Below are positions 47,891 through 60,207 of a stretch of 64,000 nt of DNA, one piece after another. The translations under genes were made by a program, and so were the position numbers. The notes below the pieces were generated by a model. It was given only the letters and a program-made list of their open reading frames with translations. It was not told the DNA's origin and ran no database searches. Origin of the DNA: Polytrichum commune (Eukaryota > Streptophyta > Polytrichopsida > Polytrichales > Polytrichaceae); the NCBI GenBank assembly GCA_950295325.1, contig OX485807.1:8275001-8339000 (forward strand), written 5' to 3'. Position 1 is the stretch's first letter, and the number at the start of each line of letters is the position of its first letter.

Positions 47891-50800
47891 TCAGCAGAAG
47901 AACATGGATTGGTGTCGCAATAACTTCAGGGAAGGGAGAGCTGGGATCGGTCTAGGAGCACCACCTCCACCACCTTCACGCGAACTCCTTTGAGAATTCG
48001 TGTCTGATCCTCCCCATGTGTCTACCAATTTGCGGTACCGGGTTGCCACAAGATGAGCATAAGCAGCAGGTGCCGCTGTAATGCAACATAGTTGCCAAGG
48101 TTAAGTCAACAATCGGGAAGATAACAATCAGAGAAACAGAGTAGATACATCAAATGATGCAGTAACTCAACACAGTTGCAGCTTGCATACTACTTTGTCA
48201 AGGTGATTAAGGTACAGCACAATACTTCAAGAAAAGACATCACACAGGAAGCAGATAAAACCTACCCATGGCAATTGATGTGGTGCACCGGCCAAATCTG
48301 GAAGAACCCAATGTGCACTTGTAAGTCTACAACTTAGAACCAGATTATAAACCAACTGAATCCAGCTAAACATGCGGAAAACTGATAGGTATGCAGACAA
48401 CACAAGGAAGAAATGATTAGTAGCCTACGTGTAGCACAAGTGGTTTGTGAGTTGCTGAATGTCATCAGGCCCAAGCTTGTTCTCATTGTAGAGTACATGG
48501 TAATGTGTCGGGCGGGCAGTTCCCTGCACTCAGATAAAATCACATCAGAACTGTCAATTGCCATTTACACTTCAAGATGAAGACTCTACACAAAAAAATT
48601 GCAGTTACACCAGGCTCAGCTGTAAGCATTATCTCTTTCCTGATATAATAGCATAAATAAACCACAGGGAAAGATTGCTTGTAGAAATATACAATGAGGC
48701 CCGCATGGCTGATAAGGAAGAAATCGTAATTGTGGGGATGACAGACGTCCTTGTCAACAATTGTTCCTGCATACCCTCAGAACATTTAATCATGTAAGCA
48801 AGATTTACTCACCCAAGACATGTTACAAAAACACTTTTCTGATCCCATGTGTAAACCTCAAATGCATAGAAAGTAAAACAATACCACTGCCAAAGGAGAG
48901 AATAATAACCTGGCAGAACGTTCCCATTTTTGGGCAAAATGTCTCTACTCTGGGGATTTGAGGGGAAGAATCGAGTGTTATGTCGCTTTTGTGCCACAAT
49001 AAATGTGATGCCTGGGTTGTAACCCTCTTCAATGGCATTGCAAGCCTGTGAAAGGTCACAACAGGTATCAGGTCATGTATTGAAATTGAAAGATACAATG
49101 AAGTGGTGGATTGCCTTTAGATTTAGTGGTCACAAAAACGAAGGGAAGAACTAAAACTGACCCTTTTGAAGGCTACCAGCTCTTGTTCTAAACATTGATC
49201 AAATTGGCTCTCACTGACTCCATCCCTGTATACTATAATTTGAGAAGGTTTGGCAAGCTCCCGGGGGCCCTGATATGTATGATAATATTCAAGAATCAAA
49301 TCCCTGTTGGAGCAGAAAACATTGTCAGAGCAATGACAATATGTTAGCGCCAACATATAAGGTTACCATCATGCCTGTTTTGGATACTTATCTTATTCAG
49401 ACACCTATATTTGAGTGGTGCGTGGTTAGGTGTGGATCTAAGAATGAGCACCAGAAAAACATGTGTTCAAAAGAGATTGGATTATGTGCTGAAAATTTCT
49501 TAACTATTCTAAGTTTAATAGTCAACATAATTGGTCGATTTATAGACCCGGCACATTTCACTTAGAGAAATCATAGCAGCAACATAGGAGATCAAAAATT
49601 ACATAGCTTGTTGCTAATATCATATATTACATTCACAGATCCAAGAAAAATCCTAACTCTAAATTCCAAGTTGAGAATCATGACAAACAACAAAAACTAT
49701 CCATTAAAGACACATTTACCACAATGGAAACAGGATCATAAGCTACAACATGCTGGGAAAAGGTATGTCTAATTCTTACTTGACCATGCCACCCGGTTTT
49801 CCACCTTCACCTTCTTCATACAGGCCCTCAATCATCTCAAGTTTGGGAGCTTGGGTTCGTGCATGAGAAGCATAGTGGAACATTGTAGGCCAATTTTTGG
49901 TTGCCACCACCTACACCCAAACATATGTATGCTTTATTGGCACATGCATTTTGAGAGAATTGAAAATTAAACAGAGCATTAAAATTACAATGGGAAGAAA
50001 GTCTACAAAGTTGCTCCGTTGAGAACTCACCGCTGCAATGGAGGGACTATCAGCATCACCAGGGGCTCCATGAGACACATCCATCCCAAAAATGATGGTG
50101 GAAGGGCCAAGGTGTTCAGTCATCTGCCGGCTTAATGGGGAGTTTAGACCTCCCATCTGTAATAGTGATATACAAGACATTTTAAAACGATATATTTTTC
50201 CAGGTGGATGTGTAAACTTATCAACCATAAAACACAATATGCAAGTGACCTGCACTGGAAAAGGAAATTTGCAACACAGACCCAATTTTCATGCTGATGA
50301 GTGACATGCTGGTCATTAAGGATAGTCAATAAAAATACCTTAAGGTTTATCTTCAATGCAAGGTTCCCAAAATATTGATCATTGAGATTGCGAGGCTTCA
50401 CCATGCACTGTGATGTAACTCCAACCTTCACCTCACAATATTTCTTGAAAGGGACTGTCACCAGAAAATGCCATGTACATGGTCAATAAAGTCTCCACTG
50501 GTTGGAATCATTGTCCAGGTTACCCACTGGCTATATGTACGACCTACATACACAATTTATAAAGCCCTCACGATATCTTGAATCATAATAATTATATTTA
50601 TAGGTTTGAAACTTTACTTGGCATATCATCTCATGTCCAGGAGGAAATAAAAATATACATATATGTGACATTGATTATCAAGATACTAAGTATGTAATTG
50701 CATCCAAGGGGACCATGCTGTGTATTTGGACTCAAATCTTCAACAGCATTGAAGGTATTCAACAGATGTAAAAAGTGCACTTGATGATTACATTTTATTT

Positions 50801-53800
50801 TGAAAATTCAGATTCAAAATAAAATGGTCACTTTTGACATAATTAGCTTTAAATGGAAGTATGTAGCTCATATACATGTTTTTGTGCATGTCCATGATAG
50901 GGCCCCACAGACACTTAGGACATCTCCATTCAAATATTCACTTTAAATACGACCTTAATGAGCTTAATTAAAAAAAATTGAGTGTTTGACAAAGTAAAAG
51001 AAGAGTTAGAGAACCATATATGTCACTGTCTTTGGTGGGTAAGATGGCAAGAATGAACACAGGCTTGTGGGCTCTTAAAGCGCTCATCATTGCTGCCACC
51101 CGTTCATCAGCAGGCATATCCCTACTTGCATGCGGAGGTTCCTTCTGCACACAGATGGGGTCCCGCATTCTCTGCATCAAGTGGAAGTTGCATCATTGTT
51201 AAGGAAGCAATTCATGGCACAAGAAACAAGCAACAGTTCAGAAACAATTGCACTTCTCATTGTGCAGCTACTTTCAAACTTGGGAGAAGAACTACATTTC
51301 AAACAACAGTAATGAGGATAGTTCAATGCAAGAGGCAAGCACCACATCCAACAGAATGTATAATGTCCTCAGTTTACATGTCATGCCAAAGTGCACGTAT
51401 GTAAATGTAGCTGAAATTACCATTCCACGCTTGTGGCAGCATTCTGCCAATTGCTGTCCAATACGTTGCCCATCGAAGCAACGATCATCAAAGACAGCCA
51501 CTGCCCATGGATCAACTTTTGCTCCAGTTTGCATGCTCTATACACCAAACAATCAAACACATTTACTCTTTAAAAAAGTTGAGAAGTTCTTTGAGAATAT
51601 TTGTAGGTCCCATGCACAGAGGTTCCCAGTTCTGCACCCTACACTACGTATGTTCCAGGTGTACCTTGTTGTTGAAGTTCCAGCGTCCTTCTCGAGGTTC
51701 CTCTGTCCTTCCCCCTCCAAATTCAAGCTGTCCTAGCAAACAAAGAAATGTGAGCTCTAAAGAAGTGGATAGAGCATCCCAAATCCAGCATAAACTTCGG
51801 TGTCAGCAGTCAAAGGCAGGGCACAAGTGGAAGGATTTAAGCACCAAGTAAACCCCCTACAGTAACACATTACACTCCTGTTTCCAAAATACACTCAGCC
51901 TGCTAAAACTCAAAGTACTTGGACAGAATCAATCTGGATTTGTCCATAACTATCCAATCACAGTCAAAATTTGATAACTGGCAGGCAAAGTTGCCACTGC
52001 AATGGTGTGGAGCTGAAGTGTATACAAACTTTGGAGATATTACAAGAAGGGCAAGTTTGAATCACCTGTGGAGGGCTCAAAATCCGGCCTTTAACAGCAG
52101 CCAACTGATTTCGAAATGTAAGACCAAATTCAGCAATCAGCGGATCATTGTTGTATTTACTAATCCCCATCGCCTGCAAGTTCATGGTCACAAAGCATAT
52201 TGGAATGGTTCAAGTGTGCTTTTAAGAATGCCAAGAGTTTGTAAGCAAGTGTTGAAAGCAACTCAACTTACATTTTCACATATTCTTCGACGTTCCTGAG
52301 GTGACTGCTTGCACTCAGCAATCTGAAGTTGCCTCTGCTTTGTTGAGAGAGATTTTGTGTATCGTTGTCCAGCAATAACTTTACAGAGCTGCCAAGTTGG
52401 AAAGAATACACTATCGTGAAATTCAGGCCAGGACTTCATTCACAAAAATTATCTACATTGAAGCATCCAAAAGCAAACTTTGGTCCTTGAACTATTCTGA
52501 TGTGAACTCAGGACATATTGAATAATACAACTGATTGCAAGAACAAAACATTGTCACTGATAGTATACCTCTACTGGTATGTAGGTTGGCTTCTTCCTGT
52601 TGCCCACATCCAAGGCAGGAAGGTCAGGGTACTGTAGGCGGTGCTTGTAGACATCAAAATAATACTGCTCCACTGACACTTCCTCCTCCTGGACATTTCC
52701 AGCAGAATCTTTGATTCGCTTTGTGAATCTGGAAATAAATAAATAAAATCATACATTAGTTTCAGAGAGATTTTTCCACCTAAACCCGACCAACCCCATC
52801 ACTAAAAAAATCCAGTTGTATGGAGAAATGAGAAACTCTTACGTCAGGTCCCGAATTGGTCTGTCACTAAACCCAGTAATTTTATGGGCCCGTGACACTG
52901 CCATATGAGTGGTTTCCACCCGGACATTCTTCAAGATAGCTCTGGCCTGAAATACCATTTGTATCAAGTGTCAAATGCTGAGGCACAGAACATTTATTAT
53001 CTCTTAACATATCCTTTATTATCTTGGAAGAGTGGAAATCAAAATAGGAAAAAAGGGAGGGGATAATCACCTTAGACCAATCTCTACCCTGTAGGTGACG
53101 GAGATCCCTTACATTGAACCTTTCTTTTAGAAGCTCCTCTACCAAAATTGGTTTCAGTATTGTCGTCATTGTAATGTCTGTTGCAAAAACTCAAATTATT
53201 AAAGAGGGCATATATGTATATATTAGATAGTGAGTAAATATTTCAATCACCAGTCTGCAGACAAAAGCAATGTAGACTTTTGTCATGGTAATATCCCAAA
53301 AGTGCCTATAAGGCCCAATCAGTATGTTTTCAATAGTTGGGTTATCTATGACACAAACTAGGTAATGCTCTTAGACGCAATATTTTTAAAAGAGTCTCCA
53401 CTACCAAGCTTTTGCTGGTTGTTGCCCTGACATTCCTCAATTGGCTACTTGTGGGGGCAAAATTAAAAGAGGTAGAAATGTCCAACAAGTGTACATTCTC
53501 CCCATCGCATTGGCTTAGTATTCCTCTCATTGTACACATGACCATGTCTTTGCTGAATTTATGTATACATCATGATTTGACACATAATGTACAAGATGTT
53601 GATGTTGACAGAAATTGATGTACACAACTGATGATTTAAATTATCGACTTTCTATTTCTAAAGGTGACATCAAGGGAGTTTACATAATATGTACAGATAT
53701 TGATAAGGCATAAATTTGAAACTTCAAAATGCATACATGTAGCTTATTGTGTTTGATTACTTAAATTAATCCTATGGGTGTGATCTATGAAACCTTGAAA

Positions 53801-56669
53801 CCCTGATCTCACAGTCATCTTTTAATCATAGAATATCCTTGGGTATACAAGGGCGTACAAATCTTGCCAATATAGGCAAGGTCCTTGCAACATGATAGTG
53901 CCACTTACCAAGGTTAAGTGTCAAACCCAATCCAGTTGGTCTGATGCTAGAGTGGTAACCTCGCCATGCCTCAACTCCTTCACCCAAGTTTCCAACAGGG
54001 CCCAGATTGGGATGGAAGAAGTTATCTCTTATCAAAAGGTAGCCCCTGCAGCCAGTGAAAGTTTTGCCTGTAAGTGGGCATCTTACAATAGTCTTGATAG
54101 TTTTGCAGAAGTTGACTAACAATGAGACAGAAAACACTACAACAAACAAACAGAACAAATATACATACATACACATTCAAACTGCTAGAGCACCTTTCAG
54201 AAGCTGACTCGCGGAGTACAATGTCAAGAACACGGAGTGCATCCTGGGCCCTGTCTGCATGGGCACCAGCCTGTCCTGCCATCATATCCACAATTGCTTT
54301 CATCCGAATTTTTGCTGCAAATTCAATCGTTACACAAAAATCCCTGCCTCTCCCTTTGGTTCTTCTTCTTTTTGCAAGAGCTCCTTCACCTGGACTTCCT
54401 GCACCACTCAGTTACCACAAACAATCCTTACACACTGATTGGACACGCCATGCTCAAAAGGGAACAACAATCTTTCCAACTCCTTATCAAAAGCCATTAG
54501 TTCAGTTTTCTAAAAGCAAGTCTCCAGTACCTACCTGGACTACCACCCACTGGTGGGCTGTGACCTGGACTCCGATCCCCAGGTCTGCAATCAAACCCAC
54601 CCACATCATCATTAAACTTCATAATTACTAGGTAAATAATCACACCTACAGTAAAATCTCCAGTTCGTACTCCCTAACATACAGAGATATACCGTCTGTA
54701 ACTATCAAGATCTCCAGTCGAAAGTACTCAAGAGCATGTTCTTGCAGTAGGCAATGTCAGGTGCACTCAAAAACTCGTGATCAGTTAGTGTAGTCAGTCT
54801 CTCTACTTTGTTAGGAACTCACTTGAAGGTGGGGCCTCTCTCGTCATCCAGGTACACCGGTAACTGCTTTCTATTGAAGTTAAGGCTTCCACTTGTGAAC
54901 AAAGATTTTTCCCCATCATAGGCACCTCTTTTTCCACCACATTCTTCCTCACCAAACGTGTCCCGAAGCTTCTTCATGATATCCCGAGCAATCTTCTTGT
55001 TTGTTACGGGCGGATCAATTGAGACCTACACACAGTACAATCGAAATGACCTTGAGCAGCTGCAGGCTATCAAAAATATCAATCCTTCACAGGATTTCAT
55101 CCCCAACCGTCCAAGTAACCAGGTTCCATTAGCTGGAGGGTTTCAGCCATCGTGAACAAAATCTGGAACATTTCAATCAGTGATAACAGGAGGGTAGACT
55201 CTAAATAAGTGTTGAAAATCCTCAATTTGACACCGCCAGTTGAAAGGACCCAGTCCTAAACACTAAGGCAGATCTTTATTACAAAATTACCCAATTTGTT
55301 TTTTGTTTCACAAGATACTGGCACGTCGACGATATGTTTGAGCACGCTGAGAATGTGAGGAGTCAAGAGCTTTCAATTTTCTTTGTCGAAAGACACAGCT
55401 TTCAGCAGATTAAAATTCCAGTTACCCAAAGGCCGACCACACCGATACTCTGTACTTCAGCACAAATGCGTTCACATTCAACACCGTCGATGATATCTGA
55501 GTGTCAGTTTTGCAGGCCACGAAATACCCATGACAGGGATGGCGGCGGCGTTTATCGAAGAACCTTCTTGCGTTGGATTGCAATGAATGTCAATGACATG
55601 TCCTTGCATCGCTCAAAAAAAAAGACATCGTAAACATTTATAACTTCAAATGATTCGGCACACTGACCACTCCTGCTAGTTTAACAGGAAAGAGCTTCCA
55701 CACAACTCGACAGTGCAATTGTGTGCAGTACAAGGTAATGCTAAGTTGCTGGTTCAAGATTCAGGCACTGGAAATATTGTCAAAGAAAGCTCAAACTTGG
55801 ATTCTTCCGGGAAAAAGGGTCCAAAAAAGCTCTGCATCATCTGTGCAGAAGTGTCCTCGGGACCTACATTTCGCCGCTACATCGAATTGGGTAACCGTGA
55901 TGGCTTTGGAGAAGCTTACATTGTAGTGAAAGACGTCAAATGTTAAAGAAAAGCTAAAACTCAGATTCTTTCGAAAACAAAAGGCTCAAAGAAGCTCTGA
56001 ATTTCAACGCTACTTATATTTAGGCACCTCTGCTGGTTGGGTTTGGAGAATCTCAAATAGAAGTTCAAAAAGTCAAATCTCAAAGGTGTAAAGAAGCCCT
56101 CTGCATTTCTCCGCTACATAGAATTGGATTAAGCCTAATAGATGGGTAATGAAAGACGTCAAGTGTCAAAGAAAGCTCAAACTTAGATTCTTCGGAGAAG
56201 AAATGACATATTAAAAAAAAAATGTAAAGAAGCTCTGCTGCATCTGTGCAGAAGAGTCATCTGCATTTCTCCGCTACATGGAATTGGGTTAACCTTGATG
56301 GATAGGTTTGGAGAATCTTACATTGTAGTGAAAGACATCGTCCAACTTGGTCAAGCGCGCCTCGAAGTGATTGACAGACAGCTCGACCGGGCGCCCTTTA
56401 CGCCCAAACCCAGGTCGGCTGGCGAGCTTCGGTGCGTCAATCCCGAGGGCGGCCAGGGCAGACCTCCCTCGCGCCCTCGCAGCGGCCCGCACATCAGTGG
56501 GCGGTTCGTCGCCTGCTTGGGACCCAGATGGCCCTGTTGAGGAGCCGATGTGGCCTGCGTAGCCTGGGGCTAAACCAACGCTCGCTCCCTTGGGTAAGGG
56601 GGGAGGAGGGGGCAAATCTTCTTCCCCATGCGCCTCCTCCTCCTTCACGGCAGTCGCCCCGCCTTCCAT
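47891..56669 (-). CDS. Argonaute protein, AGO4/6/9-like with mixed features, 22 coding exons
   Basis: Splicing 22 exons with GT-AG junctions and consistent phases gives 970 residues from ATG 56667-56669 to TGA 47891-47893, the normal plant Argonaute length. A short acidic, Pro-rich head (PPPPPLP) precedes [18 protein letters not shown], the N-domain start. PAZ lies at about 320-450, MID at about 535-680 and PIWI at about 600-930. The catalytic tetrad is complete: D690 (GMDVSHG), E731, D777 ([10 protein letters not shown]) and H917 (YAHLVA). The end is MFFC, as in AGO4. Argonautes bind small RNAs to slice or silence targets; the AGO4 clade directs DNA methylation. GMDVSHG and [13 protein letters not shown] fit AGO4, while [16 protein letters not shown] and CYTFGRCT lean to AGO1. 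Clade placement is therefore tentative; slicer competence is inferred. Confidence 0.93.
49385..49562. repeat. Family G repeat inside Argonaute intron 16
   Basis: ATTTGAGTGGTGCGTGGTTA, ATCTAAGAATG, AAAAGAGATTGGATTATGTG and AATAGTCAACATAATTGG match 18700-18830. It occupies about a third of the intron between exons 16 and 17 and leaves both splice sites intact. Confidence 0.65.
55770..56345 (-). repeat. Tandem copies of the exon 1 end and donor in Argonaute intron 1
   Basis: About three units of roughly 190 bp share AAGAAAGCTCAAACT.AGATTC, CATCTGTGCAGAAG, TCTCCGCTACAT.GAATTGG and (plus strand) CTTACATTGTAGTGAAAGAC. The last block is the end of coding exon 1 plus its splice donor. The outermost unit (to 56345) contains the used exon end at 56322. 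The copy at about 55917-55936 keeps the same codons and donor, while the middle copy (about 56100-56160) has lost the donor. Confidence 0.75.
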
Positions 56670-57280
56670 CCTCTTTCACAAAGATTGCTACACCAAAAAT
56701 CAATCTCGCAACTCAGGACAACACCAAAGAAGGAAGAAATAATAAGAAAGATTAACTCTTCAATCTGCATTCCATTCTCTTTCACAAACATTTTTACACC
56801 AAAAACTCAAACTCGCAACTCAGGACACCACCAAAGAAGGAAGGAATTAGAAAAGTTTACTCTTCGATCCGGGAGATTGACACCAAAAACTCAAACTCGC
56901 AACCCCCACACCACCAAAGCAGGACAATAAGAAAGAATACAACTCTTCGATCCCCCTTCCATCCTCCATCAGAGAGATTGACACTTCAAATTCAAACTTG
57001 CAACTCAGACACCTATCAAAAGAGGCAAAAGAAGAAAGATTAAAAATTCTTCAATCCGCCTTCCATTCTCTCCTTCAGAGAGATTGACACCAAAGACTCA
57101 AACTCGCCACTCGGACACCACCAAAGAAGAAATAATCAGAAAGATTAAACCTCTCCAATCCGCCTTCCATCCTCTTATCTTCGGAGAGATTGACACCAGA
57201 AACACAAACTCGCAACTCGGACACCTACCAAAGAAGGAAAAAGAAGAAAGATTGACTCTTCGATCCGCTCCGAATTTGCC
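56660..57280 (-). repeat. Six-unit tandem repeat in the Argonaute 5' leader, carrying the start codon
   Basis: Units of about 104 bp start near 56663, 56769, 56873 (short), 56957, 57061 and 57165. Each has (plus strand) ATTGACACCAAAAACTCAAA, CTCGCAACTC..GACACCACC, AAAGAAGGAA and AAGATTAA.CTCTTC.ATCCG; five have CTTCCAT, the reverse complement of ATGGAAG. The authentic start is the copy nearest the coding region. Upstream copies give short reading frames beginning Met-Glu-Gly-Gly or Met-Glu-Cys of roughly 7 to 31 codons. These could act as upstream ORFs if transcribed and not spliced out. Confidence 0.8.
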
Positions 57281-57613
57281 TCCTCGCTCAATGTGATGAT
57301 AATTCGGGAGAAGCCCACACCCGAAAAATTGGCGCCAAAACCGATCAACCCAAAACCCCCACGTCCTCAAAAGAAAGGTTTGAATCTCGGCGCCTTCGCC
57401 GAAGCGCCTAAATGATGCCGCTGCTACCTCACCTACCGCCTAACCCCTAAACCTCCACATCGATGGCCGAGACGACACAATGCTTCTTCCACTCCGCACG
57501 CTTCGAACCGGAACAAAGATTGATGCTGTCCGAAACGAACCCCAAAATTTCCAGAAAAAAAGCCAAGCAAAAACCCAAAACCCAGAATCCAGTCTGACTG
57601 CCACAACTGTCAC

Positions 57614-57616
<3 letters not shown>

Positions 57617-57687
<71 letters not shown>

Positions 57688-57735
57688 GGTCCCAAAACCC
57701 AAAGACTTAGCTCAACCCAGTTTTTATTCCTACCG
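57617..57735 (-). promoter_or_regulatory. Likely Argonaute promoter/leader: long GA tract and TATA-like site
   Basis: On the minus strand a GA microsatellite of about 65 bp (57617-57681) lies about 1 kb upstream of the ATG, with GGAATAAAAACTGG further upstream (57717-57730). GA tracts are common near plant transcription starts. The exact start site cannot be read from sequence. The 57290-57616 interval is probably leader; a 90-codon minus ORF there (57098-57370) could be an upstream ORF. Confidence 0.35.
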
Positions 57736-57739
57736 GCCC

Positions 57740-58465
57740 TACTCTGCTCCGCTTTTAACCGTTAACTTAGTGATTCCAGCCAGCGGCCAGGCCACTGAGC
57801 CAAGTTTGTTTAATAAGAGAGACCTTCAAAAAGTTATTGCTGCATGATCTGGTTTCCAGCCCCTGGGTGTCCCCGGCGGCGGATTGAAGGCAAGGGAGGC
57901 TGCGGCGACCAGAAATTAAGTCTACTTAGGTAAAACCTCGTATCACCATGCCTGCGGCTACTTCGGAGATTAAAAGTTGGCAGAATTACTGTGAGCTAGA
58001 AGGGGAAAAATCTAAGTAGCGACTCTTGCAGGCTTGTACAAAATCAGTACATCATAAGTTGAGTGAGGGTACAGAAGACTTTCTGTTGCCGACTCATGAG
58101 ATGAGATGAGATGAGAGTCACCGGCTGTCTCGAAATTTGTCAGCTGGTGAATTTCTCTGGCGTGACTCCGATCACATCAAAACTGCTCTTCCGAAATTGC
58201 CCAGTCCACGCTGTAAGTAGGTAGAGAGGGTGCTATAATCCAACCCTTTGGCTGATCTGACCTGTACTTATATGGCATCCTCATTGTATAAGTGAAGCCA
58301 AAAATAGCTTAGCAATGCCATCATCCTATTTTCAAAAAAATTATAAGTAAAACTTCACCACGACATATACCATAACATTACTAAGCACTTAGTGCTCCTT
58401 CAGTGGGCCCTCCGAATATAAGAGTCGGATGCATAGAAAGTTGTGCAAGACTCAAATTGAACAAA
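57740..58465. other. Upstream flank of the Argonaute gene
   Basis: No gene. GAGAT repeats lie at about 58097-58117. GC content falls beyond 58200. Confidence 0.35.
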
Positions 58466-59088
58466 GGGTTGGATAATTTACACCATGGATCTTGAAGTCA
58501 GACCATGAAAGATGGTCTTTTTTTATAGTCCGACTTAATGGTCCAACTTCCACGATCTGGATTCTTGAAAAAACTATTTACAAAGCCTTTGGACCCCTCA
58601 CTAGGTGTAAACCGAATGTGGACCAAGAGGAATGACCATGCATGTACTTGAAATTGAATGTATAATTTTTTTAATATATGCCCAAAAAGGGAAATTTTGA
58701 AAAGGAACAATACAATGAATTTTTTTCTAAATCAAGTTTGACCCTTCTCTTGCCTTCATCTTCTATTCCCCGCATTAAAAATAATAACAACAACAATAAT
58801 AAATTTAAAAACATTAAAATTTGATTATAATGGTATTTCTTTGCCATGGGCCCATGCCTTTTTCTAGTAGAGCACCTTTTTTGCCTCTCCCACCGCAAAA
58901 CCCGTTGGATCATGTCAATGAATAATTTAGGCCTTAAACTATGTCTTTTTGGGGACCTCAAACTCCATAATCACTCTGACATTTTTTCCTTGGTGTAAAC
59001 CGAAGTGGTTCCAAGATAAGTTCAACAGCCAATCACATATTTTACAGGGCCTTGGGACGACTTCATGGTCCATGGTGTAAACAACCTC
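58466..59088. mobile_element. Family I MITE, diverged copy
   Basis: The left end TTTACACCATGGATCTTGAAG and right end CTTCATGGTCCATGGTGTAAA form an inverted pair. The interior CACTAGGTGTAAACCGAATG, AAAACCCGTTGGA and TTTTTGGGGACCTCAAA match the complete copy at 61682-62196. No clear target duplication. Confidence 0.6.
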
Positions 59089-60198
59089 TAAGCTCCCAAC
59101 ATCCCACTATTATATGCCGAGGGCCCGTGATGTTGAATCATGTTATAACATGTAGTAGGCAATCTTTTTCACAAAGTGTGTTGGCTTCCTAGTGCCATCT
59201 TGTAGAAGAGTGCTCGAATAGACTATTGGGCGATTGCAAACCAAGTCTTTTAAGTATTATTCAATCCATGCATAGCCTATTCCCATCCCATTCTACCCCA
59301 CAACCGGTCTCTTGTAGCAACTTTATTTTGTCCGTCATATAAACCCCCGTGAACCGGGGTGTCCAGAGCTTTAATACATCTAACTACAATGCATCTAACC
59401 CATGTATCTAGAAAATATGACGTTTCTTATGCCCCCTCCCCACCTGACTTCAGCTAAGCCTAAAAGTTGGTTCTAAAAACACGGCCTTCACACCATCGAC
59501 ATTATCTAGTGCCAAGCCTAGTTGGCAAATGATGTGGCATGGCTTAAAAGTGGAGGTTCTCAGCCTCAAGCACCGACCCTCTCATTAGTACCTAGACATG
59601 AGGCAAGAATGTAGGACCTTTAAAAGTGTCACCTCCCGCTCTTGTAATTGGTTGCTTTTAGTCTTAGCTATGAGGGTACGAGGAAGCTCCATTAACAAAA
59701 ACCAATGGTAAGGTAGATGAGTAGAAAGGCATTTTAGGATGGAACAAAAACTATCCAACATTCATTGCTTGGTAGATAAAACAATGACCATGTGTGAAAG
59801 CTACTTAACTAAAACCTACTCGACAATCTCCAAAGCAAGTTCTTGTAGGTGCATTGGGATAGTTGAACACCTCCGCTATAACCAAGGGAGCTTTACCCAG
59901 TTTTTAAGAAAGACTTTGGTTATTTGGTAAAGTCAGGTGAGGAGGGGGCATTAGTCTTCACCGACCTTTTCTAGAACTTGACACGGCCATTGAACAAGCC
60001 CTCCCTTGGCACTCACCGTACTCGTTGTCGACCCTTAAGCCAGATAGGTAGCATAGGATGGCATTTGGGCTTAATAAGGATACACTAATGGAAGGTGAGT
60101 ACAAAGGCGGAATTAGGGTTGCCTACCTTGAGTAGGTAGGCTTTTAGTTTTTTTTTCTTTTCTAAATTCAACATCACTATTCCAAGAACATGGAGTCA
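59089..60198. other. Intergenic DNA, nothing recognised
   Basis: Short unrelated ORFs only. No repeat family detected. Confidence 0.35.
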
Positions 60199-60207
60199 CC
60201 CAAAACC

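Larger units (their letters stand above)
47891..56669 (-). other. Exon map of the Argonaute gene
   Basis: Coding exons in transcript order: 56322-56669, 54823-55025, 54535-54584, 54194-54398, 53909-54045, 53071-53177, 52843-52946, 52569-52728, 52272-52388, 52066-52173, 51665-51727, 51421-51537, 51015-51171, 50339-50454, 50031-50156, 49780-49910, 49162-49303, 48910-49045, 48693-48766, 48429-48523, 48266-48297, 47891-48075. The lengths sum to 2913 nt, exactly 971 codons including the stop. All donors are GT and all acceptors AG. Catalytic residues fall in exons 15 (D690), 16 (E731), 17 (D777) and 22 (H917). Exon 3 (50 nt) and exon 21 (32 nt) are very short. The exon 13-14 join yields Val where Gly is usual (DSDIY then VPFKKY), the least typical junction. 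Confidence 0.85.

Noticed and set aside
54122-54631. 169-codon plus ORF across Argonaute exons 3-4
   Set aside because: It is the antisense shadow of the coding exons.
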